From Saccharopolyspora erythraea NRRL 2338 (GTDB taxonomy: Bacteria; Actinomycetota; Actinomycetes; Mycobacteriales; Pseudonocardiaceae): DNA of 64,000 nt. This document shows positions 26,462 through 34,953 of this stretch, one piece after another (within the stretch, counting starts at the first letter, position 1; each line of letters opens with the position of its first letter). The position numbers and the translations under genes are program-made. The notes under the pieces were generated by a model that worked only from the letters and a program-made list of their open reading frames with translations, was not told where the DNA came from and searched no databases. The stretch is from NCBI RefSeq assembly GCF_000062885.1, contig NC_009142.1, positions 4,329,584 through 4,393,583 of the forward strand, in the 5' to 3' direction.

Positions 26462-27703
26462 TCAGTCCGATGTAGACGCCACCGGCGCGTGCCCGGCACT
26501 TCGCGACTCCAGCGAACGGGGCTCGGACAGCGATCGCGCGAACACCCACGCCAGCACCGGGAACGCGATCAGCACGCCGAGGGCGACCTGCAACGACGCG
26601 TGCTCCGCGATGGCGCCGACGGCCGGGGTCGCCACGCCGCCCACGCTGACCGCCAGCCCGAGCGTCACACCGCCCGCCGTGCCGACCCGGTTCGGCAGGT
26701 AGTCCTGCCCCAGCGTCACGTGTAGCGAGAAGGGGACGTAGAGCAGGATCGCCGAGGCCGCGACGAAGAAGTACACGCCATGGCCGGGAACCAGCACCAC
26801 CCCGGCGACCGCGGGGACGGATGCGGCATAGGCGATCCGCAGTGTCCGCACCCGTCCCCACACCTGGACCAGCCTGCCACCGAGCAGCGTCCCCACCGCT
26901 CCCCCGGCGAACAACACGAACAACGCGACCGCTCCAGCAGTCTCGCCACCGGCCACTCGCTGTTGCGCCCAGAGTCCCACGAACGCGCTCAGTCCGATGT
27001 AGACGATCGAGCGGAACACCACGATCGCGGTCAGCCGCGCGAAAGCCGGCCAGTCGTCGCTTCCTCTCCGAGCCACCGCCTGCCCGGCCGCGGCCACCGG
27101 ACGAGACAGCGAGCGCAGGACGGCCGTGGTCAGCGCCGCGCCCAGCAGCGCCGGGACGAGCAGCCAAGGGGTTGCGCGCAGGCCGCCCGCCGACAGCAGC
27201 GGCGCCACGATGACAGGCGCGAGCGCGAACCCGATGTTGCCGCCGACCGAGAACCAGCTCATCGCCAGGTGGTCGCCACGGGACACCGAGCGCACCAACC
27301 TCGCCGACTCCGGGTGGTAGGCGGCCACTCCCAGCCCCGAGAGCGCGATCGCGAGCCACGTCAGCGGGTAGGACCCGGCGGGTCCGGCCAGCGCGACGCC
27401 CAGCCCCGCGGTGGTCATCGCCACCGGGATCAGCCAGCTCAGCCGGTGGCGGTCGGTGAGCGCGCCGAACAGCGGCTGCACCACCGACGACAGCAGCGTC
27501 GCGGCCATCACGATCCCGGACACCGCGTCGTATCCGTAGTTCCGTTCCAGCACCAGGAACGGCACCACGGCGGGCACCGCTCCCTGGTAGAGGTCAACGC
27601 AGGCGTGGCCGGCGGCCATCAACCGCACAGCCTTCTTGTCGCTTTCGAGCACCCCGCGATCGTCGGACCACGCGGCGCTGTCCCGCTTCCGATAAACTGC
27701 CAT
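26462..27703 (-). CDS. Major facilitator transporter, fosmidomycin-resistance-like
   Basis: 413 residues, 12 predicted membrane helices. HACVDLYQGAVPAVVPFLV near the start and VAAYHPESARLVRSVSRGDH are typical of the Fsr-like MFS group; LAMSWFSVGGNIGFALAPV follows. It likely exports a small drug-like or metabolite molecule. The start is unsettled: ATG 27703 lies inside an inverted repeat shared with the AraC gene, while GTG 27652 (VLESDKKAVRLM) is a plausible shorter start. The divergent AraC gene is the likely regulator. Confidence 0.88.
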   Translation of the reverse strand: MAVYRKRDSAAWSDDRGVLESDKKAVRLMAAGHACVDLYQGAVPAVVPFLVLERNYGYDAVSGIVMAATLLSSVVQPLFGALTDRHRLSWLIPVAMTTAGLGVALAGPAGSYPLTWLAIALSGLGVAAYHPESARLVRSVSRGDHLAMSWFSVGGNIGFALAPVIVAPLLSAGGLRATPWLLVPALLGAALTTAVLRSLSRPVAAAGQAVARRGSDDWPAFARLTAIVVFRSIVYIGLSAFVGLWAQQRVAGGETAGAVALFVLFAGGAVGTLLGGRLVQVWGRVRTLRIAYAASVPAVAGVVLVPGHGVYFFVAASAILLYVPFSLHVTLGQDYLPNRVGTAGGVTLGLAVSVGGVATPAVGAIAEHASLQVALGVLIAFPVLAWVFARSLSEPRSLESRSAGHAPVASTSD

Positions 27704-27716
27704 GTTGTGTCGGAAG
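27686..27716. promoter_or_regulatory. Inverted repeat over the divergent MFS/AraC starts
   Basis: Perfect 7-bp arms CTTCCGA (27686-27692) and TCGGAAG (27710-27716) with a 17-base spacer. The spacer includes TAAACT (27693-27698), a good -10 box 8 bases before the AraC GTG. The repeat covers both start codons and is a probable operator. Confidence 0.5.
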
Positions 27717-28483
27717 ACCGCCAGGAGCCCGCGCACCGCAGGCGGGTGCGCCACGCACCGGAGGCGCCCACCGCGCTCAGGTACCTGCCCGCCGGCTCGG
27801 GCGTGGACGCGCATCGGCATGACGATCACCAGATCGTCTACGCCGGACGCGGCGTGCTGGCGGTGACCACCGAGGCCGGCAGCTGGATCGCGCCCGCGAC
27901 CCGGGCGGTCTGGGTGCCCGCGGGAACGGTGCACGAGCACCGCGCCTACGGCGAAACGGACCTGCACACGGTGGGATTGCCGACGACCGACAACCCGTTG
28001 CGCCTGAGCAGCCCCGCGGTCATCGCCGTCGGATCGCTGCTGCGGGAGCTGATCCTGGCCTACACCGCCGGCGAGCACCACGACGACGGCGAGCGGTCGC
28101 GGATGCGCGCCGTGCTGCTCGACCAGCTCCGGCACGCTCCGCGGCAACCGATCCGCCTCCCGGCCGCCCGGGACCCGCGGCTGGCGGCCGTCTGCGCGAT
28201 CCTCGACGACGATCCCGCCGACCCGCGCACCCTCTCCGCGCTGGGGGCCCAGGTCGGGGCGAGCGACCGCACGCTGAGCCGGCTCTTCCGCGCCGAGATG
28301 GGCATGACGTTCCCGCAGTGGCGAACCCAGCTGCGTCTGCACCACGCGCTGCGGATGCTCGCCGAGGGCAGCGCGGTCACCGAGGTCGCGCGCCGCAGCG
28401 GGTGGGCCACGACCAGTGCCTTCATCGACGTGTTCCGCCGCGCCTTCGGCCACACTCCCGGTTCCCGCCGGACGCTGCGCTGA
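27707..28483 (+). CDS. AraC-family regulator with cupin N-terminus
   Basis: 258 residues. The N-terminal cupin-like sensor is AHRHDDHQIVYAGRGVLAVT with VWVPAGTVHEHRAYGE. The C-terminal double helix-turn-helix is LSALGAQVGASDRTLSRLFR then EVARRSGWATTSAFIDVFRR, ending with the family FGHTPGSRR. It should control the divergent MFS exporter. GTG 27707 fits a leaderless message behind TAAACT; GTG 27746 is an alternative that would leave room for promoters of both genes. Confidence 0.9.
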   Translation: MSEDRQEPAHRRRVRHAPEAPTALRYLPAGSGVDAHRHDDHQIVYAGRGVLAVTTEAGSWIAPATRAVWVPAGTVHEHRAYGETDLHTVGLPTTDNPLRLSSPAVIAVGSLLRELILAYTAGEHHDDGERSRMRAVLLDQLRHAPRQPIRLPAARDPRLAAVCAILDDDPADPRTLSALGAQVGASDRTLSRLFRAEMGMTFPQWRTQLRLHHALRMLAEGSAVTEVARRSGWATTSAFIDVFRRAFGHTPGSRRTLR

Positions 28484-28491
28484 CCCTTCGC

Positions 28492-29646
28492 TCAGCGCGC
28501 CACCCTGCGCGCGGCGGCGCCCGCCCCGAGCAGCAGGACGAGCGCGGCCAGGCCCCACCGGCGCTTTTCGGCGGTGTCGTGCGCCTGCTCCTCCGGCTCC
28601 TCCTCGCGCTCGGGTCTGAGCGGCCTGTCCGGCGCGGTCGGCGGGTCCGCCGGAGGCGGTTCAGGGGGTGGCGGGGACGGAGCCGGCGGCGGGTCCGCGG
28701 CCGGAGGAACACCGGGAACCGGCGCGGGTTCCGGCGGCGGAGGAGGTGCAGGCACAGGTGGCGGGGGCGGAATCGGCGGCGGAGGTACGGGTTCCGGAGT
28801 CGGTGGCGGAGGTGGCGGCGGAGGTGGCGGCGGGACGGCCGCCAGGCAGCCCGCCGCGTCGGAATTCGCCATGGGCGGCCCCGAGTCCAGCAGCCGCGCG
28901 GAGCCGTCCCGCTCCACGCGGTACAGCCGGCTTCGCCCGCGCACCGCGTTCGCCGTGACGTACAACGCGTCTCCGGGCCCGAAGACCGCCGAACCGAACT
29001 CCCTGCCCGACGCGATCCGGACTTCGGCCACCACGTCCACGCTGCCGTCACCGGGGTCGATGGCGACCACGAGCGGCCGACCGACGGGAGCCGAGGTGAC
29101 GCCGTGCAGCAGGCCGGTGGCCGGATCGACGTCGAAGTCGTCCACCCACGACCAGGGATGCAGCGAGACCGCTCGCACGACTCGCAGGTATGCCGGGCTG
29201 CCCGGATCGATGTCCACTGTGTACAGCGAGGCGTGGTCGCGGACGTACCAGCGGTTTCCCGAGACCGCACCGGCACTGGGGGCGACGAAGCGGTGCCGGC
29301 CCCGCAACGGACCCAGGTCGGCGGTCCGGCCCGAGGAGTCGATGGTCACCACGTGACCGCCGTCCGGAAAGGCGCCACCGCGGTCCCCCGCCGCCACGCC
29401 GTAAACCCGCCCCTGCACGGCGGAGTATCCGATCGCGTTGACCCGGTGGCCGAGCAGGCGAACCGGGTTGCGCGCGCCGGATGGCAGTTCCACCGCCGAG
29501 AGCGTCGACATCGCCCTCGGCGCGTCGCCGTGCACGCGCAGCATCGTGCACCGCTCAGCGGGGGCGGCCTCCGGCACCAGCGGCGCGGAGGTCAGCGCGA
29601 CCACCGCCACCACGACCGCCGACCGGGCTGCGGTTCGGATCACCAT
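28492..29646 (-). CDS. Secreted/surface propeller protein with polyproline stalk and C-terminal anchor
   Basis: 384 residues. It has a signal peptide (VVVAVVALTSAPLVPEAAPA), then about 230 residues with repeated propeller-like strands (VNAIGYSAVQGRVYGVAAGD, WSWVDDFDVDPATGLLHGVT, SAVFGPGDALYVTANAVRG) as in DUF6923-type proteins. A run of about 80 residues rich in Pro follows, then acidic PEREEEPEE and a C-terminal membrane helix (GLAALVLLLGAGAAARR). No LPxTG is seen, so anchoring is probably by the helix and not by sortase. It starts 4 bases after the DUF4239 gene and converges with the AraC gene 8 bases away. Confidence 0.8.
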   Translation of the reverse strand: MVIRTAARSAVVVAVVALTSAPLVPEAAPAERCTMLRVHGDAPRAMSTLSAVELPSGARNPVRLLGHRVNAIGYSAVQGRVYGVAAGDRGGAFPDGGHVVTIDSSGRTADLGPLRGRHRFVAPSAGAVSGNRWYVRDHASLYTVDIDPGSPAYLRVVRAVSLHPWSWVDDFDVDPATGLLHGVTSAPVGRPLVVAIDPGDGSVDVVAEVRIASGREFGSAVFGPGDALYVTANAVRGRSRLYRVERDGSARLLDSGPPMANSDAAGCLAAVPPPPPPPPPPPTPEPVPPPPIPPPPPVPAPPPPPEPAPVPGVPPAADPPPAPSPPPPEPPPADPPTAPDRPLRPEREEEPEEQAHDTAEKRRWGLAALVLLLGAGAAARRVAR

Positions 29647-29650
29647 CGGC

Positions 29651-30412
29651 TCAGCCGAGCCTGGCCAGCGCCCACCGGAAGGCGTCCGGCTCGATCCACG
29701 ACCCGCCGCCGAAGGGGTTCTGCAGCTGGTAGATGGCGAACAGCAGCAGCGTCAGCACCCCGGCCAGCGTGGACACGACGATGATGTGGGTGAACATCCT
29801 GGTGCCGCCGAAGAGGTTCGGCAGCAGCACGCAGATGACGCTACCCGCGATCAGCACGAACCACACCACCGCCACGACCCCGCTGTCGAACGCGGTGTTG
29901 AGCCGCTCCTGGCGCTGCTCGTAGACCTGCTCGAGCCGGGTGGTCGCCTCGGACTTGCGGCCCTCCTGCCAGTCCCCGTCGGCCTCGGCGCGCAGAACCG
30001 CATCGCGCAGCAGGTCGAGCTGGGTCCACCCGGGTCCGGTGACGTCGGCCCCGGCGCGCATCTGCGGCCATTCCTGCCTCACGACGGTGTCGGCGTACTG
30101 CTTGCCCAGCGCCCGCACCTCGGCCCCGGCCGGACCGGGCAGCGAGTCCGCCGCCCAGGAGACCGCCACCAGGCTCTCGGCCTCCTCGTAGGCGCCGTCG
30201 CGAGCCGAACCGACCGTGTCGAACAGGGTGATCAGCACGAACGCGACCACCACCGCGTGCAGGCCGCTGACGATGGTGAAGACCTGACCGGCGGCGTCGT
30301 TGTTGCCCGGCCGCCCCTCGTCCTGGCCGAACCGGCGGACCATGTACGCCACGGCGGCGGCCACCAGCACCGCGCCGGCCACCCAGAGCGAACCGCTCAC
30401 GTAGACGCTCAC
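29651..30412 (-). CDS. DUF4239 membrane protein (bestrophin-like)
   Basis: 253 residues. It has an N-terminal membrane helix (WVAGAVLVAAAVAYMVRR), another in the AAGQVFTIVSGLHAVVVAFV region with LITLFDTV, and two C-terminal helices (VVAVVWFVLIAGSVICVLLP and IIVVSTLAGVLTLLLFAIYQ), separated by a helical soluble part (EEAESLVAVSWAADSLP, RLEQVYEQRQERLN). This is the DUF4239 layout, remotely like bestrophin channels; function unknown. The GTG overlaps the upstream HTH stop (GTGA), so it is coupled. Confidence 0.85.
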   Translation of the reverse strand: MSVYVSGSLWVAGAVLVAAAVAYMVRRFGQDEGRPGNNDAAGQVFTIVSGLHAVVVAFVLITLFDTVGSARDGAYEEAESLVAVSWAADSLPGPAGAEVRALGKQYADTVVRQEWPQMRAGADVTGPGWTQLDLLRDAVLRAEADGDWQEGRKSEATTRLEQVYEQRQERLNTAFDSGVVAVVWFVLIAGSVICVLLPNLFGGTRMFTHIIVVSTLAGVLTLLLFAIYQLQNPFGGGSWIEPDAFRWALARLG

Positions 30413-30678
30413 CGGCCGCCTCCCTGTCCCGCGGCGGCCTCCCCGCCTGCCACCGGCGGCCTGCTGCGCTCGGCGACCAGCAGATCACCGACCTCGCAGT
30501 CCAGCGCGGCGCACATCGCGTCGAGGTCGCCGAGTTTGAGGCTGCTCGGAGTTCCCGACCACAGGTTGGACATCTTTCCGGCCGAAATCACCAATCCGGC
30601 CTCGGCGAACTTGCGCTGGAGTTCACCCGCCTTCCAGATACCGCGATGTGCCGCCACCAACCGCAGGTTCCACTTCAC
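30409..30678 (-). CDS. Small Cro/CI-type HTH regulator
   Basis: 89 residues. A compact XRE-like domain (LVAAHRGIWKAGELQRKFAE, GLVISAGKMSNLWSGTPSSL, KLGDLDAMCAALDCEVGDLL) occupies residues 6-69, with a Gly/Ala-rich tail. It has a GTG start. It is the first gene of an operon with the DUF4239 and surface proteins, and faces away from the encapsulin operon across a 590-base gap, so it could act on either promoter. Confidence 0.85.
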   Translation of the reverse strand: MKWNLRLVAAHRGIWKAGELQRKFAEAGLVISAGKMSNLWSGTPSSLKLGDLDAMCAALDCEVGDLLVAERSRPPVAGGEAAAGQGGGR

Positions 30679-31268
30679 GACAGCAGTCCTCCCGCAACCC
30701 CGGCCACTGCCGGTGACGATGTTCGACTTCGACGACGGCGTATCACGATTCCCGAACGGGAGTCGGTGCCCTGTTGCCGTGCCTACCAGGAACCGAACCC
30801 TACATCCAACGAGATCGGCGCGTTGATCCCCGAAACGTGGAATGCGAAACCACGTCACATGCCCCGAGTGGAGCAGCGCGCACCGCGTTCGCCCACGTAC
30901 GGTCCTGCGCAATTGGTACATCCGAGTCCGCAGAAGCAGCAAACGGCTTTTACCCGACTATCCCGATAATGAATCGGAACAAGTGCACGCAAGCGGCGTT
31001 CGGGTGACGGCCGGAGCGATCTTCGACACTCAATTCCGCCCAGCACATGACGCTCTTTCGGGTGACTGTACGAGGCCGAACGGCGGTGCTAGCGTCGCCG
31101 TCGTCAACGATGATCGCCGGGCCCCGACACGATCAGCCCAGCACGGTCGGCTCAATTCAGATAGACCCGACTCACCACAAACCCGACGCGCGGATCCCAT
31201 AATCCCGCGAACAATTCCCTTTCCGCACTCGCGCACTGTTGTCACCACCAAGATTGGCGGTATTCACC
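30679..31268. other. Long AT-richer intergenic region before the encapsulin operon
   Basis: 590 bases without a convincing gene on either strand; frames here lack coding bias and ribosome sites. The base composition is clearly less GC-rich than the flanks. It contains TTCGGGTGAC at 30999-31008 and CTTTCGGGTGAC at 31055-31066, the latter shared with 10452-10463. It must hold the promoters of the HTH gene and the terpene operon and is a likely target of developmental or stress regulators. Confidence 0.6.
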
Positions 31269-32690
31269 GTGACTGCAACGGATCCGGTCACGTCAGGTTC
31301 GGACGTGGAAAACGGGCGTTCCCAGCTGAGCCTGGGTACGGCCGCGGCGCGGAACCTGGCAACCACGACCAAGTCCGCTCCGCAGATGCAGGGCATCACC
31401 TCGCGTTGGCTCCTGCGCATGCTGCCCTGGGTGCACACCCCCGGCGGGACCTACCGGGTCAACCGCCGGCTGAGCTACGTCATCGGCGACGGCAGGGTCA
31501 CCTTCACCAACACCGGCGCCGAGATCCGGGTCATCCCCCACGAGCTGTGCGAGCTGCCGCTGCTGCGCGGATTCGACGACGAGGACGCGCTCACCGCGCT
31601 GGCCGACCGGTTCCGCCAGGAGGAGTTCGAGCCCGGTGACGTGATCGCCGAGGCGGGCAACCGGGCGGACGCCGTCTACCTGCTGGCGCACGGGAAGGTC
31701 AACAAGATCGGCAGGGGCGAGTACGGCGACCAGACCGTGCTCGACGTGATGGCCGACGGCGAGTACTTCGGCGCCCAGGTGCTGGGGGACGGCGACTCCG
31801 ACTGGGAGTACACCATCAAGGCCGTCACGCCGTGCACCGTGCTGAGCCTGCACCGCGACTCCCTGCAGGAGCTCAACGGCCACTCGGAGTCGCTGCGCGA
31901 GCACATCCAGCAGGCGCTGGCGGGCCCGAGCCGCCCGCACAACGACGCCGGTGAGGCCGCCATCGAGATCGCCTCCGGCCACAGCGGCGAGCCGCAGCTC
32001 ACCGGCACCTACGTCGACTACGAGCTCAAGCCCAGGGAGTACGAGCTCAGCGTCGCCCAGACCGTGCTGCGGGTGCACAGCCGGGTCGCCGACCTCTACA
32101 ACCACCCGATGAACCAGGTCGAGGAACAGCTGCGGCTGACCATCGAGGCCCTGCGCGAACGCCAGGAGAACGAGCTGGTCAACAACCGCGAGTTCGGCCT
32201 GCTGCACAACGCCGACCTCAAGCAGCGCATCCACACCCGCACCGGCCCGCCCACGCCCGACGACATGGACGAGCTGCTGGCGCTGGTGTGGAAGAACCCC
32301 GGATTCTTCCTGGCCCACCCGCGCGCGATCGCGGCGTTCGGGCGCGAGTGCAGCAAGCGCGGCGTCTACCCGCAGACGGTCGACATGGGCGGCCACCAGG
32401 TACCGGCCTGGCGCGGGGTGCCCATCCTGCCGTGCAACAAGATCGGGGTCAGCGACACCCGCACCAGCTCCATCGTGCTCATGCGCACCGGCGAGCAGGA
32501 CCAGGGCGTCATCGGCCTGCACCAGACCGGACTGCCCGACGAGTACCGGCCCGGCCTCTCGGTGCGGTTCATGGGCATCGACGACAAGGCGCTCATCTCC
32601 TACCTCGTCAGCGCCTACTACTCGGCGGCCATCCTCGTCCCGGACGCGGTGGGCGTGCTCGAACACGTCGAGATCGGCCGGGAAGGCTGA
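31269..32690 (+). CDS. Family 2B encapsulin shell protein 1 (CnbA-like)
   Basis: 473 residues from GTG 31269. The N-terminal arm [20 protein letters not shown] and [10 protein letters not shown], then [13 protein letters not shown], begin the HK97-type shell fold. Residues about 100-215 are an inserted cyclic-nucleotide-binding-like domain ([32 protein letters not shown]). The fold resumes at [20 protein letters not shown] and runs to the end ([51 protein letters not shown]). Family 2B shells enclose terpene cyclases and related cargo. The phosphate-binding cassette of the insert (164-185) lacks the usual Glu and Arg, so cAMP binding is doubtful. The start agrees with the paralogue at 34954. 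Confidence 0.92.
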   Translation: MTATDPVTSGSDVENGRSQLSLGTAAARNLATTTKSAPQMQGITSRWLLRMLPWVHTPGGTYRVNRRLSYVIGDGRVTFTNTGAEIRVIPHELCELPLLRGFDDEDALTALADRFRQEEFEPGDVIAEAGNRADAVYLLAHGKVNKIGRGEYGDQTVLDVMADGEYFGAQVLGDGDSDWEYTIKAVTPCTVLSLHRDSLQELNGHSESLREHIQQALAGPSRPHNDAGEAAIEIASGHSGEPQLTGTYVDYELKPREYELSVAQTVLRVHSRVADLYNHPMNQVEEQLRLTIEALRERQENELVNNREFGLLHNADLKQRIHTRTGPPTPDDMDELLALVWKNPGFFLAHPRAIAAFGRECSKRGVYPQTVDMGGHQVPAWRGVPILPCNKIGVSDTRTSSIVLMRTGEQDQGVIGLHQTGLPDEYRPGLSVRFMGIDDKALISYLVSAYYSAAILVPDAVGVLEHVEIGREG

Positions 32691-32701
32691 GGACATCGGT
32701 G

Positions 32702-34900
32702 ATGCCGGCCCCCCAGCAGCGGCAGCCGTACCGGCTGCCCGCGTTCTACCTGCCCCGGCCCGCGCGGCTGAACCCGGACCTCGAAGCCGCCCGGGCCCGG
32801 TCCCGGCGGTGGGCCGAGGAGATGGGCATGCTCGGCTCCCGGGCGGAGCCCGAGGGTGAGCAGGTCTGGACGCGGGAGGACTTCGACCGGCACGACTACG
32901 CGTTGCTGTGCGCCTACGCGCACCCGGACGCGAGCGCTCCCGCGCTGGAGCTGATCACCGGCTGGTATGTCTGGGCCTTCTTCTTCGACGACCACTTCCT
33001 GGCCCGCTACAAGCGGACCGGGGACGTCGACGGAGCGCGGGCCCACCTGCTGGGGCTGGCCGAGCTCATGCCCGTGGGGCCCTCGGACGCCGCCCCCGCC
33101 GCGACCGGTCCGGTCGAGCGGGGCCTGGCGGACCTGTGGGTCCGCACGGCTCCGGAGGTGCCGGCGCGGTGGCTGGTCCGGTTCGCCGCGAGCACGCGGG
33201 AGCTCCTGGAGAACCGCCTCCGGGAGCTGACCGGCACCAGCCGGTGCGGGGTGCCCAACCCGGTCGACCACATCGCGATGCGCCGCGAGGCGGGCGGCGC
33301 GTCGTGGTCGGCCGCACTGGTGGAGTACGCCGCCGGTTCCGAGGTGCCCGACGTGGTGGCGCGCAGCAGGCCGATGCGCGTGCTGCGGGACAGCTTCTGC
33401 GACGGCGTGCACCTGCGCAACGACATCTTCTCCTACCCGCGCGAAACCAGCGAGGAGGGCGAGCTCGGCAACGGGGTTCTCGTGGTCGAGCGGTTCTTCG
33501 ACACCGACCCGCAGGAGGCCGCCGACACCGTCAACGACCTGCTGACCTCGCGGCTGCACCAGTTCGAGAACGTCACGCTCACCGAGCTGCCCGCGATGTT
33601 CGAGGAGCACGGGCTGAGCCCGGTGGAGCGCGCCGACGTGCTGGACTACGTCAAAGGGCTGCAGGACTGGCAGTCCGGCGCTCACGAGTGGCACCTGCGC
33701 TCCGGCCGGTACGCCGTTCCCGGCGGAGCGGAACCGCGGGAACCACGGCGTTTCCTCAGCGGGCCGCACGGACTCGGCACGTCGTCGTCGCACCTCGGTT
33801 CGCTGCTTCGGACCGTGCGGCCGGGGCTGCCGATACCGCACGGCCAGCTCAGGTACGCCCGGATCGCGGTGCCGGCGATGAGCTCGCCGCATCCCGTGCG
33901 GACCAACCCGCAGGTCGGCACCGTTCGCGCCCACGCCAAGGAGTGGGCGCGCCGGATGGGCATGCTCGACGGTTCCGGGGTGTGGACGGCGAACGTCTTC
34001 GACGCGGCCGACTTCGGCCAGTTCTCGGCGATGGCGCACCCGGACTCGCCCGGTCCGGAACTCGAGCTGGTCAACGACTGGCACGTCTGGGGGTGGTTCT
34101 TCGACGACTTCTTCACCGAGGTGTTCAAGCGCAGCAGGAACCGGGCCGGAGCGGAGGCGTTCCTGGCCCGGCTGCCCGGCTTCATGCCCGCCGACACCCG
34201 GCGCACGCCCGCGCCGGCCAACCCGGTGGAACGCGGCCTCGCCGACCTGTGGGCCCGCAGCACGCCCGTGCTGGCCCCGCGGCTGCGGCGCCGGTTCCCG
34301 GAGCACGTGCGGAACTTCGTCGGCAGCTGGCTGTGGGAGCTGGACAACCTGATCCAGAACCGCGTCAGCGACCCGGTGGACTACCTGCGGATGCGGCGCC
34401 GGACCGGCGGGTCGGCCTTCCGCGGCGCGCTGGCCCGGCACACCCTCGGTGCCGGGCTCGCGCCCGCGGTGTTCGACACGCCGGAAATGCGCGCGCTGCA
34501 CGAGAACTGGGCCGATGTCGGCCCGCTGCGCAACGACCTGTTCTCCTACCACAAGGAAGTCGACCGGGAAACCGAGGTCACCAACGGAGTCCTGGCCGTG
34601 CAACGGTTCTTCGACTGCGGCCTGCAGCAGGCGGCGGCCGTCGTCGCCGATCTCGCCGAGGTGCGGCTGCGCCGGTTCACCGCCGTCGCCGAGCAGGAGT
34701 TGCCCGCGCTGGCCCACCGGTTCGAGCCGGGCCGGGCACCGCGAGAAGAACTCGACCGCTACGTCAGGGGCCTGCACGACTGGCTCGCCGGCGAGCTCGC
34801 GTGGTCGCAGGTGACCGGCCGGTACCGGGAGCCGTCGGTGAGCGCGGTCGGCGCCGACCTGCCGGCCGCCCCGCTCGGCATCACCGGTGCGGCCGGTTGA
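32702..34900 (+). CDS. Two-domain sesquiterpene cyclase, geosmin-synthase-like
   Basis: 732 residues, close to geosmin synthase length. Domain 1 (about 1-335) opens RLPAFYLPRPARLNPDL as in germacradienol/geosmin synthases, with DDHFLA (96-101) and the NSE-type NDIFSYPRE (240-248). A linker with GPHGLGT (354-360) leads to domain 2 (about 380-710) with DDFFTE (468-473) and NDLFSYHKE (611-619). In geosmin synthase domain 1 carries DDHFLE and domain 2 a divergent DD motif; here the acidic end is missing in domain 1 and present in domain 2. It probably converts farnesyl diphosphate to a volatile sesquiterpenoid inside the shell. ATG is 11 bases after the shell stop; GTG 32699 is an alternative. 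Confidence 0.9.
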   Translation: MPAPQQRQPYRLPAFYLPRPARLNPDLEAARARSRRWAEEMGMLGSRAEPEGEQVWTREDFDRHDYALLCAYAHPDASAPALELITGWYVWAFFFDDHFLARYKRTGDVDGARAHLLGLAELMPVGPSDAAPAATGPVERGLADLWVRTAPEVPARWLVRFAASTRELLENRLRELTGTSRCGVPNPVDHIAMRREAGGASWSAALVEYAAGSEVPDVVARSRPMRVLRDSFCDGVHLRNDIFSYPRETSEEGELGNGVLVVERFFDTDPQEAADTVNDLLTSRLHQFENVTLTELPAMFEEHGLSPVERADVLDYVKGLQDWQSGAHEWHLRSGRYAVPGGAEPREPRRFLSGPHGLGTSSSHLGSLLRTVRPGLPIPHGQLRYARIAVPAMSSPHPVRTNPQVGTVRAHAKEWARRMGMLDGSGVWTANVFDAADFGQFSAMAHPDSPGPELELVNDWHVWGWFFDDFFTEVFKRSRNRAGAEAFLARLPGFMPADTRRTPAPANPVERGLADLWARSTPVLAPRLRRRFPEHVRNFVGSWLWELDNLIQNRVSDPVDYLRMRRRTGGSAFRGALARHTLGAGLAPAVFDTPEMRALHENWADVGPLRNDLFSYHKEVDRETEVTNGVLAVQRFFDCGLQQAAAVVADLAEVRLRRFTAVAEQELPALAHRFEPGRAPREELDRYVRGLHDWLAGELAWSQVTGRYREPSVSAVGADLPAAPLGITGAAG

Positions 34901-34953
34901 CGACGCGAACCTGACACCCACTCGTCCACCCGCAACAGATAGGTGGTTGTGTT

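Noticed and set aside
28700-28860. GC-rich repetitive stretch as tandem repeat or CRISPR-like array
   Set aside because: It encodes the polyproline stalk of the surface protein on the minus strand; the repetition is codon-level only.
30842-31639. A plus-strand frame covering the intergenic region and the start of shell 1
   Set aside because: No similarity and composition unlike coding DNA before 31269; the shell frame is different and conserved.
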